This document shows, one piece after another, positions 1 to 8,943 of a stretch of DNA of 64,000 bases (position 1 is its first letter; each line of letters begins with the position of its first letter). The DNA lies in contig NZ_KQ759763.1 of NCBI RefSeq assembly GCF_001482195.1, forward strand, positions 1,523,321 through 1,587,320, written 5' to 3'. The DNA is from Luteimonas abyssi (GTDB lineage: Bacteria; Pseudomonadota; Gammaproteobacteria; Xanthomonadales; Xanthomonadaceae). Below the pieces are notes generated by a model. The model searched no databases and was not told the origin of the DNA. It was given only the letters and a program-made list of their open reading frames with translations. Both the position numbers and the translations under genes were made by a program.

Positions 1-26
1 TTCTTGGCGGTGGAGAGCGTGGTCAT
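1..26 (-). CDS. Start of a gene running off the window
   Basis: An ATG at position 26 on the minus strand opens a frame with no stop up to the window edge (first residues MTTLSTAK). Only eight codons are visible, so the product cannot be named. It lies downstream of, and on the same strand as, the amino-acid permease, separated from it by a hairpin. No strong ribosome binding site is visible ahead of it, so this is only a candidate start. Confidence 0.3.
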
Positions 27-87
27 CCGTGGATCCGGTTCGACGTGTTCGACATGCGCCCCGGCGACTGCAGGGGGCGGGAATGCA

Positions 88-112
88 CACGGCCCGCGCG
101 AGGCGGGCCGTG
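88..112 (-). terminator. Hairpin downstream of the permease gene
   Basis: Perfect 10-base inverted repeat (CACGGCCCGC / GCGGGCCGTG) with a 5-base loop, 16 bases past the permease stop codon. No T-run follows on the minus strand, so termination may be weak or the hairpin may only protect the 3' end. Confidence 0.45.
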
Positions 113-127
113 CGGGTGTGGGTCGCG

Positions 128-1603
128 TCAGCTGGCGGCCTTGTTGAGCTTGCTGTGGTGCCGGCCGTAGAAGAAGTAGATGCACATGCCCAGGATCGTC
201 CAGGCGACGAACAGGTGCCAGTGCTCCACGAACGACTGGAAGAACAGGAACATGCAGGCCAGGAAGCCGAGCGGGCAGATGATCGTGGCCGCCGGCACCC
301 GGAACGGGCGGTGCAGCTCGGGACGCGTGCGGCGCAGCACCAGCACGCCCAGGCACACCGTGGCGAAGGCGATCAGGGTGCCCATCGACACCAGCTCGCC
401 GAGCACGCTCAGCGGCATCAGGCCGGCGAGCATGCAGGCCGCGACGCCGACGATGATCGTGCCCACGTACGGGGTCTGGTGTTTCGGATGCACCTTGCCG
501 AACAGCTTCGGCAGCAGGCCGTCGCGCGACATGGTGAAGAAGATGCGCGGCTGCGCCATCAGCATCACCAGGATCACCGACGACAGGCCGGCGATGGCGC
601 CGATCTCGACCGCGGTCCGCAGCCAGGCCAGGCTGGGATGCGCTTCCAGTGCGGTGACCACCGGCTGCGAGGTGCCCAGCAGGTTGTACGGCAGCAGGCC
701 GGTCAGCACCGCGCAGACCGCGATGTAGATGATGGTGCAGATGGCCAGCGAGCCGAGGATGCCGATCGGCATGTCGCGCTGCGGGTTCTTGGCCTCGCCG
801 GCGGCGGTGGAGACCGCGTCGAAGCCGATGTAGGCGAAGAACACGATGGTCGCCGCGCGGAACACGCCGTCCATGCCGAACTGGCCGGGGCCGGTGTTCT
901 CGGGGATGAAGGGGGTCCAGTTGGCCGGGTCGATGTAGAACAGACCGAAGCCGAGGAAGGCGACGATGACCGCGGTCTTGATCGCCACCACGATGCCGTT
1001 GACGAACGCGGACTGGGTGATGCCGACGTAGCACAGCCCGCTGACCGCGGCGACGATCATCACCGCGGGCAGGTTGAAGATGTTGGCGGTGCGCACGAAG
1101 CCGCCGTTCTCCCAGGCGATCGGCGCTCCGGCCAGCTCGGCCGGGAACGGAATCCCGAGGGTGGTGGTCAGGAAACTGACGAAGTAGCCCGACCAGCCCA
1201 CCGCCACCGTGGACGAGGCGAACAGGTACTCCAGGACCAGGCACCAGCCGATGAACCAGGCGATGAACTCGCCCAGGGTGGCGTACGAATACGAATAGGC
1301 GCTGCCCGACACCGGCAGCAGGGCCGAGAACTCCGCGTAGCACAGGCCGGCCAGGGCGCAGGCGAAGCCGGCCAGCACGAAGCTGAGCATGATCGCCGGA
1401 CCGGCGTGGTTGGCGGCGGCCTGGCCGGTCAGCACGAAGATGCCGGCGCCGATGACCGCGCCCAGGCCCAGCAGCACCAGGTGCTTGGCGGTCAGGGTGC
1501 GCTTGAGTTGTGCTTCGCCATGAAGACTCCCTTCGACGGGTTCGCCCGCGTCCACGTGCGGTGCGGGTTGGACCGGTTTGACCCGGAAGAGGTCTTTGAG
1601 CAT
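128..1603 (-). CDS. APC-superfamily amino-acid permease (cationic amino-acid transporter/YfnA type)
   Basis: A 491-residue inner-membrane protein, probably an amino-acid importer or exchanger of the APC superfamily. After a hydrophilic N-terminus of about 40 residues comes the family signature GLGAVIGAGIF (residues 46-56, first membrane helix). Roughly 12 hydrophobic segments follow, and the tail is short and charged. The ATG at 1603 is chosen because GGGGAA stands at the right distance ahead of it. The open frame extends 83 codons further upstream but that part is low-complexity and runs towards the divergent NUDIX gene. Substrate cannot be read from sequence. Family call is firm. Confidence 0.9.
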   Translation of the reverse strand: MLKDLFRVKPVQPAPHVDAGEPVEGSLHGEAQLKRTLTAKHLVLLGLGAVIGAGIFVLTGQAAANHAGPAIMLSFVLAGFACALAGLCYAEFSALLPVSGSAYSYSYATLGEFIAWFIGWCLVLEYLFASSTVAVGWSGYFVSFLTTTLGIPFPAELAGAPIAWENGGFVRTANIFNLPAVMIVAAVSGLCYVGITQSAFVNGIVVAIKTAVIVAFLGFGLFYIDPANWTPFIPENTGPGQFGMDGVFRAATIVFFAYIGFDAVSTAAGEAKNPQRDMPIGILGSLAICTIIYIAVCAVLTGLLPYNLLGTSQPVVTALEAHPSLAWLRTAVEIGAIAGLSSVILVMLMAQPRIFFTMSRDGLLPKLFGKVHPKHQTPYVGTIIVGVAACMLAGLMPLSVLGELVSMGTLIAFATVCLGVLVLRRTRPELHRPFRVPAATIICPLGFLACMFLFFQSFVEHWHLFVAWTILGMCIYFFYGRHHSKLNKAAS

Positions 1604-1767
1604 GTTGTTCCCCAACTGAAATCTTGCAGGCGAGGGCGGCTTCGAGCACGCCAGGCGGGTGCCGCACCCCGGGGCACGGCCGCCGTACCTTGCCAAAGCT
1701 GCACCGGGATCACAAGCGCGTGACGGCATGGATAATGATGCGTCGCAGCGCAAACACCCGGGGACCC

Positions 1768-2325
1768 ATGTCGTACCGCCGCCCAGAGATCGCCGCCCTC
1801 TTCGTCGATTACCTCGAACGGTGGCCCGACGAGGCGGACACCGTCCACGCATTCATCGCGCTGGCCGACGATGCCGCCGATCCGTTCGTCCGCGCGCGCA
1901 CGGCGGGGCATTTCACCGCGTCGGCGTGGCTTGTGAGTGGGGACGGGCAACGGGCGCTGCTGATGCATCACCGGAAACTCGATCGGTGGCTGCAGCCCGG
2001 CGGCCATGCCGATGGCGATCCCGACCTGGCCGCGGGCGCGCGGCGCGAGGCCGAAGAGGAGACCGGTCTGGCCGGACTGCGAGTCGACCCGGTGCCGTTC
2101 GATCTCGACCGGCATTGGATCCCGGATCACGGCGACGTGCCCGGGCATTGGCATTACGACGTCCGCTACGTCGTGCACGCGGGCGCCGACGAGCGCTTCG
2201 TCGGCAACATCGAATCGAAGGCGTTGGCCTGGCGCGGCGTGGACACCCTGGCGCTCGACCCGGCCCTGGATGCTTCGCTGCGACGCATGGCGCGCAAGTG
2301 GCTGGCCCGCCGCACCGGCGGTTGA
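1768..2325 (+). CDS. NUDIX hydrolase
   Basis: A 185-residue cytosolic hydrolase of nucleoside-diphosphate-linked compounds. The Nudix box is seen at residues 78-101: it opens with GGHADGD and closes with REAEEETGL (93-101), which carries the metal-binding glutamates. The glutamate usually found in the middle of the box is a proline here, a variation I believe occurs in the GGHADGD-type subgroup. The ATG at 1768 follows GGGGA. The gene diverges from the permease and converges on phoU, from which it is separated by about 200 bases with no recognisable feature. Physiological substrate unknown. Confidence 0.85.
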   Translation: MSYRRPEIAALFVDYLERWPDEADTVHAFIALADDAADPFVRARTAGHFTASAWLVSGDGQRALLMHHRKLDRWLQPGGHADGDPDLAAGARREAEEETGLAGLRVDPVPFDLDRHWIPDHGDVPGHWHYDVRYVVHAGADERFVGNIESKALAWRGVDTLALDPALDASLRRMARKWLARRTGG

Positions 2326-2528
2326 GGGCGGCGCTGCGGCGGCTTCGGCGAAGCGCAGGGGAGGCCGCCGGCCATCGTGTCGTGCCGTCGCCGGCCCGGG
2401 TGCCGGGAAGCGGGGTCACCAAAGGGGACGGTGGTGTGTCGCGCGACCGCTCGCACAAGGTGGCTCGACGGAACCTCGGCCCCCCGCGATCGGAGGACCG
2501 CTCGCCGGGTGAGGCGGGCCTCGACGGA

Positions 2529-3233
2529 TCAGGCGACCGTGTTGGTGTCGTCGCGCTTCTCGCGCGGCGGCAGGCTGTCTTCGCCGTGCACCAGGAACCA
2601 GATGTTCTCGGCGATGTTGGTCGCGTGGTCGCCGATGCGCTCGATGTTCTTGGCGATGAACAGCAGATGGGTGCACGGGGTGATCGCGCGCGCGTCCTCC
2701 ATCATGTAGGTCAGCAGTTCGCGGAACAGGCCGGTGTAGAGCGCGTCGAGCTCGGCGTCCGCCTCGCGTACGCGCTGCGCGGCCTCGGCATCGTTGTCGC
2801 GGTAGGCCGCCAGCACCGCACGCAGCTGGCGTGCGGCGATCTCGCCGAGTACGGCCAGACCGCGGGTCAGCGGCAGCGGCGGTGCCTGATTGAGCGCGAC
2901 CGAGCGCTTGGCGGCGTTGGCGGCGTAGTCGCCGATGCGTTCGATGTCCGACGACACGCGGAGCGCGGCGAGGATCTCGCGCAGGTCGCGCGCCATCGGG
3001 CCACGCAGGGCGAGGGTCATGACATCGTGGCTGATGCTCTTTTCCAGCGTGTCGATGGCGTCGTCGTTGGCGACGATGCGCGCGGCGGCGTTGTCGTCCC
3101 TGCGTTCGATCACGTCGAGTGCGGCTTCCAGCTGCGCGGCCGCCATTTCGCCCATGCGCAGGATCTCACCCAGCAGCCGCTGGCGCTCTTCGTCGTAGCT
3201 CTTGACGATGTGGTCGTGGGGTTGGGTGGTCAT
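2529..3233 (-). CDS. phoU: Phosphate-specific transport system regulator PhoU
   Basis: A 234-residue all-helical peripheral protein that links the Pst transporter to the PhoR/PhoB two-component system and represses the Pho response when phosphate is plentiful. Two PhoU repeats are seen, each with the metal-cluster motif: IERIGDYAAN near residues 98-107 and IERIGDHATN near residue 200. Length matches the family (about 235). The ATG at 3233 is preceded by AGGA. It is the last gene of pstS-pstC-pstA-pstB-phoU, but the gap to pstB is 178 bases and contains two strong inverted repeats, unlike the tight spacing of the other genes. Confidence 0.95.
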   Translation of the reverse strand: MTTQPHDHIVKSYDEERQRLLGEILRMGEMAAAQLEAALDVIERRDDNAAARIVANDDAIDTLEKSISHDVMTLALRGPMARDLREILAALRVSSDIERIGDYAANAAKRSVALNQAPPLPLTRGLAVLGEIAARQLRAVLAAYRDNDAEAAQRVREADAELDALYTGLFRELLTYMMEDARAITPCTHLLFIAKNIERIGDHATNIAENIWFLVHGEDSLPPREKRDDTNTVA

Positions 3234-3348
3234 CGGAATGTCCTGGGCACGTGTCGGTCGGGGTGCCGGTTGCGATGTGGGTCGACGGTTCGGTCGCGGT
3301 ATCGTGGCGGCCGCCCATGGCGGGGCCTCGTGGGCTCCGGAACGTCCG

Positions 3349-3410
3349 GCCCGGCCATCCATGGCCGGGCGTTCGGCAGGCCGCGCGGGAGTGCCGCGCA
3401 AGCGGCCTGC
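3349..3410 (-). repeat. Two tandem inverted repeats between pstB and phoU
   Basis: First repeat: GCCCGGCCAT / ATGGCCGGGC (3349-3358 and 3361-3370, 2-base loop). Second: GCAGGCCGC / GCGGCCTGC (3376-3384 and 3402-3410), with further pairing inside. They directly follow the pstB stop codon in the transcript. They could terminate part of transcription, stabilise the upstream pst mRNA or set the phoU dose. No T-run follows. Confidence 0.6.
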
Positions 3411-3411
3411 C

Positions 3412-4242
3412 TCACCCGAACCGCCCGGTGATGTAGTCCTCGGTCTGCTGCTTCGAGGGGTTGGAGAAGATCGTCTGGGTGGTGTCGTGCTCGATGAGGT
3501 CGCCCAGGTACATGAAGGCGGTGAAGTCGGACACGCGCGCGGCCTGCTGCATGTTGTGGGTGACGATCACGATGGTGTAGTCGCGCTTGAGCTCTTCGAC
3601 CAGCTGCTCGATGCGGCTGGTGGAGATCGGGTCGAGCGCGGAGGTCGGTTCGTCGAGCAGCAGCACGTCCGGGCGCAGGGCCACGGCGCGCGCGATGCAC
3701 AGGCGCTGCTGCTGGCCGCCGGACAGACCGAGCGCGTTCTGCCCCAGCTTGTCCTTCACCTCATCCCACAACGCGGCCTGGCGCAGGGCCAGTTCCACCC
3801 GCTCGGCCATCTGCTTCTTGGACAGCTTCTCGTGGTGACGGATGGCGTAGGCGACGTTCTCGTAGATCGTCATCGGGAACGGCACCGGCTTCTGGAAGAC
3901 CATGCCGACCTTGCTGCGCAAGCGGTTGAGCGGGTACTTCGGCGACAGCACGTTCTCGCCGTCCAGCAGCACCTCGCCGCTGGCCTGCATGCCGGGATAC
4001 AGCGCGTAGATGCGGTTGAACACGCGCAGCAGGGTGGACTTGCCGCAGCCGGAGGGGCCGATCAGCGCGGTGACGCGCTTTTCCGGAATCTCCAGGTCGA
4101 TGCCTTTCAGGGCGAGGAACTTGCCGTAGTGGAAGTCCAGCTTGCGCGCGGCGATCTTCACCGGCGCGGCCGGCAGCGCGTCGCGCGGCTGCGTCGCCAC
4201 CTGGATCCGGTGATGCGACGAGGGGGTCTGGATGTCGTTCAT
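3412..4242 (-). CDS. pstB: Phosphate ABC transporter ATP-binding protein PstB
   Basis: ATPase of the high-affinity phosphate importer PstSCAB, working on the cytosolic face with PstC and PstA. Visible parts (276 residues from the ATG at 4242): Walker [10 protein letters not shown] at 62-70, ABC signature LSGGQQQR at 173-180, Walker B LLLDEP at 194-199 and the H-loop histidine at 229. An alternative ATG at 4269 adds nine residues but has no ribosome binding site, and the one at 4242 is weak too, so the exact start is open. It lies 34 bases after pstA. The N-terminus is about 15-20 residues longer than E. coli PstB. Confidence 0.93.
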   Translation of the reverse strand: MNDIQTPSSHHRIQVATQPRDALPAAPVKIAARKLDFHYGKFLALKGIDLEIPEKRVTALIGPSGCGKSTLLRVFNRIYALYPGMQASGEVLLDGENVLSPKYPLNRLRSKVGMVFQKPVPFPMTIYENVAYAIRHHEKLSKKQMAERVELALRQAALWDEVKDKLGQNALGLSGGQQQRLCIARAVALRPDVLLLDEPTSALDPISTSRIEQLVEELKRDYTIVIVTHNMQQAARVSDFTAFMYLGDLIEHDTTQTIFSNPSKQQTEDYITGRFG

Positions 4243-4276
4243 GGACGGGTCCGTAGCGAAGAAGGTCATGGTGGGA

Positions 4277-5167
4277 TCAGTCGTGCACGACGCGGTTGCG
4301 CAGCAGCAGCATCCGCGCCAGCAGGCTCACCACCAGCACGAACGTGGTCAGGACCAGCGCACCGGCCCAGGCCAGTTGCTGCCAGGATGCGTAGGGGCTA
4401 CCGGCGTACTGGTACATCACCAGCGGCACGCTGGCCATCGGCCGCATGACGTCGCTGTTCCAGTACTGGTTGCCGAATGCGGTGAACAGCAGCGGTGCGG
4501 TCTCACCCGAGATTCGCGCAAGGGCCAACAGGATGCCGGTGACGATGCCGGCCATCGCGCTGCGGTAGAGCACCTGCACGATCACCTTCCACTGCGGGAT
4601 TCCCAGCGACAGGGCCGCCTCGCGCATCTGCGTGGGCACCAGCCGCAGCATCTCGTCGGTGGTGCGCACCACCACCGGCAGCACGATGAAGGCCAGCGCG
4701 ATCGCGCCCGCCAGTGCGGAGAAGCGGCCGCCGGTCTGCATCACGAAGAGGGTGTAGACGAACAGGCCCAGCACGATCGACGGCGCCGACAGCAGGATGT
4801 CGTTGACGAAGCGCACCACGGTGCCCGCCTTGCGGGCGTGGCCGTACTCGGCGAGCCAGGTGCCTGCGGCCACGCCCATCGGCGTGCCGATGGCGATCGC
4901 CAGACCGCACATCACCGCGCTGCCGAAAAAGGCGTTGAGCAGGCCGCCCTCGACCATGGGCGGGGGCGTCATCTGGGTGAACAGTTCCACGTTGATGCCG
5001 CCGATGGCGCGCACCACGAGGGTCCACAGGATCCAGCCGAGGAAGAACAGGCCGAAACCGGCGGTCAGGCACGACACGACGATCGCGACGACGTTGCGGA
5101 ACCGGCGGCGTGCGTAGAGCGCGTCGGCGCCGGCGCCGGCGCGGTCGGCGGGGGCGGCAGCGGCCAT
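4277..5167 (-). CDS. pstA: Phosphate ABC transporter permease PstA
   Basis: A 296-residue inner-membrane permease subunit with six predicted hydrophobic segments. It forms the phosphate channel together with PstC. The coupling region ([12 protein letters not shown], near residue 183) carries the EAA-type loop that contacts PstB. The start ATG shares one base with the pstC stop codon (TGATG), which indicates translational coupling. The alanine-rich first 25 residues are cytosolic. Length and context fit the family. Confidence 0.93.
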   Translation of the reverse strand: MAAAAPADRAGAGADALYARRRFRNVVAIVVSCLTAGFGLFFLGWILWTLVVRAIGGINVELFTQMTPPPMVEGGLLNAFFGSAVMCGLAIAIGTPMGVAAGTWLAEYGHARKAGTVVRFVNDILLSAPSIVLGLFVYTLFVMQTGGRFSALAGAIALAFIVLPVVVRTTDEMLRLVPTQMREAALSLGIPQWKVIVQVLYRSAMAGIVTGILLALARISGETAPLLFTAFGNQYWNSDVMRPMASVPLVMYQYAGSPYASWQQLAWAGALVLTTFVLVVSLLARMLLLRNRVVHD

Positions 5168-6141
5168 CAGGTGCCCTCCTTGCGCGCGAGCCGCATGAGC
5201 ATCAGCCGGGCGATCGCCAGCACCACGAAGGTGACCAGGAACAGCACGAAGCCGAGCAGCAGCAGCGCGGAGCGGTAGGTTTCGGTGGCTTCACCGAAGT
5301 CGTTGGCGATCAGCGCGGCGATGGTGGTGCCGGGATCGAGCAGGGACGGCGACAGGCGCACCGAATTGCCGATCACGAACGCGACCGCCATGGTCTCGCC
5401 CAGGGCGCGGCCCAGACCGAGGAACACGCCGCCGATGACCGCCGAGCGGGTGTAAGGCAGCACGATGTCCCAGCTGACTTCCCACTTGGTGGCGCCGAGC
5501 GCGTAGGCCGACTCCTTGAGTCGGGTCGGCACGGTCAGAAACACTTCGCGCATGACCGCCGAGACGAACGGGATCACCATGATCGCCAGCACGAAGCCGG
5601 CGGTGAGCATGCCGATGCCCAGCGGCGGGCCGCGGAACAGGACGCCCAGGCCGGGAATCGCGCCCAGGTAATCGTTGAGCCAGGGCGTCACGTACACGGT
5701 CATCACCGGCACCAGCACGAACAGTCCCCACATGCCGTAGATGATCGACGGGATACCGGCCAGCAGCTCGATCGCGGTACCGACCGGGCCGCGCATCCAG
5801 CGCGGCGCGACCTCGGTCAGGAAGAACGCGATGCCGAAGCTCACCGGCACCGCGATCAGCATCGCGATCAGGGCGGTGACGAGGGTGCCGTAGATCGGCA
5901 CCAGCGCCCCGTACCGGTTCTCGACCGGATTCCAGTCGGCGGAGTAGAAGAAGCTCAACCCCTGGCTTGCGAGCACGTCCCGCCCGCCCCACAACATCGA
6001 CAGCGCCGCGCTGGCCAGCGCGACCAGCACGAAGATCACGACACCGGTGAGTGCCCAGCGGAACAGGCGGTCGGCCCGCGCGTCGCGGACATCGCGTCCG
6101 CTCGGTGCAGGGGGCGTGTGGGGGAGAGAGGTCGCGTTCAT
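5167..6141 (-). CDS. pstC: Phosphate ABC transporter permease PstC
   Basis: A 324-residue inner-membrane permease, partner of PstA. After about 30 hydrophilic residues there is a membrane helix (ALTGVVIFVLVALASAAL). A large periplasmic loop and the transport domain follow, with the EAA-type loop (KESAYALGATKWEV) near residue 210. It starts 22 bases after the pstS stop and overlaps pstA by one base, so pstS-pstC-pstA form a tight operon. Confidence 0.93.
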   Translation of the reverse strand: MNATSLPHTPPAPSGRDVRDARADRLFRWALTGVVIFVLVALASAALSMLWGGRDVLASQGLSFFYSADWNPVENRYGALVPIYGTLVTALIAMLIAVPVSFGIAFFLTEVAPRWMRGPVGTAIELLAGIPSIIYGMWGLFVLVPVMTVYVTPWLNDYLGAIPGLGVLFRGPPLGIGMLTAGFVLAIMVIPFVSAVMREVFLTVPTRLKESAYALGATKWEVSWDIVLPYTRSAVIGGVFLGLGRALGETMAVAFVIGNSVRLSPSLLDPGTTIAALIANDFGEATETYRSALLLLGFVLFLVTFVVLAIARLMLMRLARKEGT

Positions 6142-6162
6142 GGCGATGCGCTCGTCGGGCCC

Positions 6163-7275
6163 TTACGGCTGGACCTGGAAACCGAGCTCGCGCTGCCAGT
6201 AGGCCTCGACCTGCTCGACCAGGGCCGGCGGCAGCGGCACGTAGTGCAGCTCGGAGGCCTGCGACTGGCCTTCTTCGAACGCCCACTTGAAGAACTCGAG
6301 CGTGGCCTGCGAACGGGCCGGATCGCGCGGCTGCTTGTGCATCAGCATGAAGTTGGTCGCGGTGATCGGCCAGGCGTTCTCGCCGGGGGCGTCGGTGATG
6401 ACCAGGTTGAAGTCCTGCGCGTTCGCCCAGTCCGCGGTCTCTGCCGCGGCGGCGAAGCTGCTCTCGCTCGGCTCGACCCAGTTGCCGGCGGCATTGCGCA
6501 GCGAGGCGTACGGCATGTTGTTCTGCAGGGCGTAGGCAAGTTCCACGTAGCCGATCGAGCCGCGGATCTGCTGCACGTAGGACGCCACGCCTTCGTTGCC
6601 CTTGCCGCCGACGCCGCTGGCCCACTGGACGGTGGTGCCTTCGCCGACCTTGGTCTTCCAGTCCGGGCTCACCTTGGACAGATAGTTGGTGAAGTTGAAG
6701 GTGGTGCCCGAGCCGTCGGAGCGGTGGACGATGCTGATCTTGGCGTCGGGCAGGGCGGTGCCTTCGTTGAGCGCGGCGATCGCCGGGTCGTTCCAGTTGG
6801 CGATCTGGCCCATGAAGATGCCGGCCAGGGTGGGGCCGTCCAGACGCAGCTGACCGGGGCTCATGCCTTCCAGGTTGACCACCGGCACCACGCCGCCGAT
6901 GGCGGACGGAAACTGGCCCAGGCCGTCGGCGGCCAGTTCGGCGCTGTCGAGCGGACGGTCGGAGGAGCCGAAATCGACCGTCGCCGCCTTGATCTGGGCG
7001 ATGCCGCCGCCCGAGCCGATCGACTGGTAGTTGACGCGGTTGCCCGTGGCGGCGTTGTAGTCGGCCGACCACTTGGACACCAGCGGGAAGATGAAGGACG
7101 CGCCGGCACCGGAGATCTCCGCGGTGACGCGGCTGCCGGAGGCCGGAGCCGTTGCGCCGTCGGCGCCGGGGGCACCGGTGGCGGGCTGCGCGGCGTCGTC
7201 GGACGGCTGGCAGGCGGCGAGGCCGAAGGCGATCGACAGGGACAGGACGGCGAGGCGGGCCGAGGACGGGTTCAT
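6163..7275 (-). CDS. pstS: Phosphate-binding lipoprotein PstS (first copy, operon-linked)
   Basis: A 370-residue substrate-binding protein that captures phosphate and delivers it to PstCA. The N-terminus is a lipoprotein signal with lipobox LAAC (Cys at residue 22), so it is probably membrane-anchored, unlike the second copy. Family motifs visible: GAGASFIFP, YQSIGSGGG, FGSSD and HRSDGSGTT, which hold the phosphate ligands. A spacer of about 30 residues rich in A, G and P follows the lipobox. The ATG at 7275 has GGAG ahead of it. A Pho box lies 65 bases upstream, so induction under phosphate limitation is expected. Confidence 0.95.
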   Translation of the reverse strand: MNPSSARLAVLSLSIAFGLAACQPSDDAAQPATGAPGADGATAPASGSRVTAEISGAGASFIFPLVSKWSADYNAATGNRVNYQSIGSGGGIAQIKAATVDFGSSDRPLDSAELAADGLGQFPSAIGGVVPVVNLEGMSPGQLRLDGPTLAGIFMGQIANWNDPAIAALNEGTALPDAKISIVHRSDGSGTTFNFTNYLSKVSPDWKTKVGEGTTVQWASGVGGKGNEGVASYVQQIRGSIGYVELAYALQNNMPYASLRNAAGNWVEPSESSFAAAAETADWANAQDFNLVITDAPGENAWPITATNFMLMHKQPRDPARSQATLEFFKWAFEEGQSQASELHYVPLPPALVEQVEAYWQRELGFQVQP

Positions 7276-7339
7276 GCGCGCTCCAATGGACAACAGGCCG
7301 GACGAGGCCGGCGGACAGGCGTCATGAAATGATGTTTTT

Positions 7340-7357
7340 GTGACAGGGTGATGACAT
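7340..7357 (-). promoter_or_regulatory. Pho box upstream of pstS-pstCAB-phoU
   Basis: On the minus strand the sequence reads ATGTCATCACCCTGTCAC: two TGTCA[T/C] half-sites 11 bases apart, the spacing PhoB needs (E. coli consensus is CTGTCAT-N4-CTGTCAC). It ends 65 bases before the pstS start codon, a typical place for a PhoB-activated promoter. Binding is inferred. Confidence 0.75.
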
Positions 7358-7572
7358 GGCGCCGGACAACGGGCTCTGTGGCCTGAATGCGTCGATTCGC
7401 TACGGTTCTGCGGCGTCGTCTGAGACCGGAATTGAAGGGCTCCGTGCTCGGGCAGGGCTTGGCGAGGTCTGGCAGGTCACACCAGCGAGGTTCGCTGCGG
7501 CGTACAGAACTGAAAACTTCTTTGTCCGGCTGCGGGGGCGGGGGCTGCCTGCGTTGGAGCACGTGGTTAGGG

Positions 7573-7742
7573 CTCTTCGCTTCTTCTCGTCGCGACCTGG
7601 CGGGCCCCGCCGGAACCGGCAGCCTCCTCGCGCGAATGTCCCCCGGCCACCGCCATGCGGCGGCGGCCTCCTCCTTGATTTCGCCGAGAAGGCCACCGGT
7701 CCCGGCGGGGCCCCTCAGGTCGCTACGCAAAAGAGCGAAGCG
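7573..7742. repeat. Long imperfect palindrome (about 170 bases)
   Basis: Bases 7592-7630 pair with 7685-7723 around a centre at 7657.5, with about six mismatches or wobbles. The core arm contains GGGCCCCGCCGG and its complement. Pairing resumes outside the core: TTCGC at 7576-7580 with GCGAA at 7735-7739. The composition suggests a dispersed intergenic repeat or a folded-back repeat pair. Transcribed, it would form one large hairpin. No transposase, terminal repeats or target duplication are recognisable. Confidence 0.65.
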
Positions 7743-7784
7743 AGGCCTCTCGTAGCGTCCCGGCCCTTGTCTGGGAGAAATCCC

Positions 7785-7810
7785 AAAAAGAAGCGGGCCC
7801 GAAGGCCCGC
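7785..7810 (-). terminator. Rho-independent terminator of the distal pstS
   Basis: Stem GCGGGCC / GGCCCGC (7793-7799 and 7804-7810) with a 4-base loop. On the minus strand it is followed by TTCTTTTT. It lies 34 bases after the stop codon of the gene ending at 7844. A textbook terminator, so that pstS is transcribed alone. Confidence 0.85.
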
Positions 7811-7843
7811 AAGGGAGGCTGTGGGGAGAGAGCGTGGGAGGGA

Positions 7844-8863
7844 TCAGTAGGGAAGCTGGGCGCTCCAGTGCGCCTCGATCTGCTGCACGAGGCTGGCCGG
7901 CAGCGGCACGTAGTCGAGCGCACGGGCCTGCTGGGCGCCGTTGGCGTAGATCCAGCGGAAGAACTCGCGGGCCTGGCGGGCGCCTTCGACGTCGCGGGGT
8001 TCCTTGCGCATCAGGATGAAGTTGGTCGCGGTGATCGGCCACGCGTCCTGGCCCGGCGCGTCGGTCATGATCAGGTAGAAATCGCGTGCGTTCGCCCAGT
8101 CGGCGCTGGCCGCCGCGGCCGCGAAGCTGGCATCGCTGGGCTGGATCCAGCGGCCGGCCGCATTGCGCATCTGGGTGTGCGAGAGGTTGTTCTGGATCGC
8201 GTAGGACAGCTCCACGTAGCCGATGCTGTTGCGGACCTGGCGCACGTAGGCGGACACGCCTTCGTTGCCGCGACCGCCGATGCCGGTCGGCCAGCGCACG
8301 GTGGTGCCTTCGCCCACCGAGGACTTCCACTCCGGACTGACCTTGGACAGATAGTTGGCGAAGTTGAAGGTGGTGCCCGAGCCGTCGGAGCGGTGGACGA
8401 CCGTGATGCGCGCGGACGGCAAGGTCGCATTCGGGTTGAGCGCGGCGATCGCCGGATCGTTCCAGGTGGCGATCTCGCCCAGGAAGATGCGGGCCAGGGT
8501 CGCGCCGTCCAGGCGCAGCGCGCCCGGGGCGACGCCGGAGATGTTGACGATCGGCACCACGCCGCCGATGACCGAGGGAAACTGGACCAGCTTGTGCTGT
8601 GCCAGTTCTTCCGGGCGCAACGGCGCGTCGGAGGAACCGAAATCGACGGTGCCCGCGCGGATCTGGGCGATGCCGCCGCCGGAGCCGATGGACTGGTAGT
8701 TCACCTGGTGGCCCGTGGCCTGGCGGTAGTCGGCCGACCAGCGGGTCATCACCGGATAGATGAACGAGGCGCCGGCGCCGGTGAGCTCGGCGGCCGCGGC
8801 AGGCAGGGCGAGACAGGCGGCGAGGGCGACGCCCGCGAGCCGGATGAGGGTTTGGGTGGACAC
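7844..8863 (-). CDS. pstS: Periplasmic phosphate-binding protein PstS (second copy)
   Basis: A 339-residue PstS paralogue, closely similar to the operon-linked copy over its length (shared GAGASFIYP, YQSIGSGGG, FGSSD, HRSDGSGTT). It differs at the N-terminus: an ordinary cleavable signal (ACLALPAAAA, cleavage near residue 25) replaces the lipobox, so it should be freely periplasmic or secreted. The start is a GTG at 8863, supported by AGGAG seven bases upstream; the open frame continues 20 codons further without a binding site. Its own Pho box lies 80 bases upstream and its own terminator downstream. Confidence 0.93.
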   Translation of the reverse strand: MSTQTLIRLAGVALAACLALPAAAAELTGAGASFIYPVMTRWSADYRQATGHQVNYQSIGSGGGIAQIRAGTVDFGSSDAPLRPEELAQHKLVQFPSVIGGVVPIVNISGVAPGALRLDGATLARIFLGEIATWNDPAIAALNPNATLPSARITVVHRSDGSGTTFNFANYLSKVSPEWKSSVGEGTTVRWPTGIGGRGNEGVSAYVRQVRNSIGYVELSYAIQNNLSHTQMRNAAGRWIQPSDASFAAAAASADWANARDFYLIMTDAPGQDAWPITATNFILMRKEPRDVEGARQAREFFRWIYANGAQQARALDYVPLPASLVQQIEAHWSAQLPY

Positions 8864-8943
8864 GGTGGACTCCTGGACTTCGGCGGACGATTCCGCTCGC
8901 CGCGCATTCCACCGCGGCCGCATGATCGGGCCATGGCAGCGGT

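Larger units (their letters stand above)
7276..7843. other. Intergenic region between the two pstS genes
   Basis: This 568-base gap has no credible gene: the frames across it are short and cross a palindrome. In minus-strand order it holds the rho-independent terminator of the distal pstS (7785-7810), a roughly 170-base imperfect palindrome (7573-7742), about 200 bases without recognisable features, and the Pho box and leader of the operon-linked pstS. The two pstS genes are therefore separate transcription units. Confidence 0.7.

Noticed and set aside
5110-7332. A long plus-strand open frame (about 740 codons) opposite pstC and pstS
   Set aside because: Its translation is rich in Arg, His, Gln, Gly and Asp with no motif, and it mirrors clear pst genes. 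High GC leaves such shadow frames open. The same holds for other frames opposite rne (24709-28176), the RND permeases (35727-37856, 37817-41446) and the fad genes (55305-58610).
7356-7850. Possible small proteins encoded across the pstS intergenic region on both strands
   Set aside because: The frames cross the large palindrome and terminator, have biased composition and lack ribosome binding sites. They are repeat-derived.
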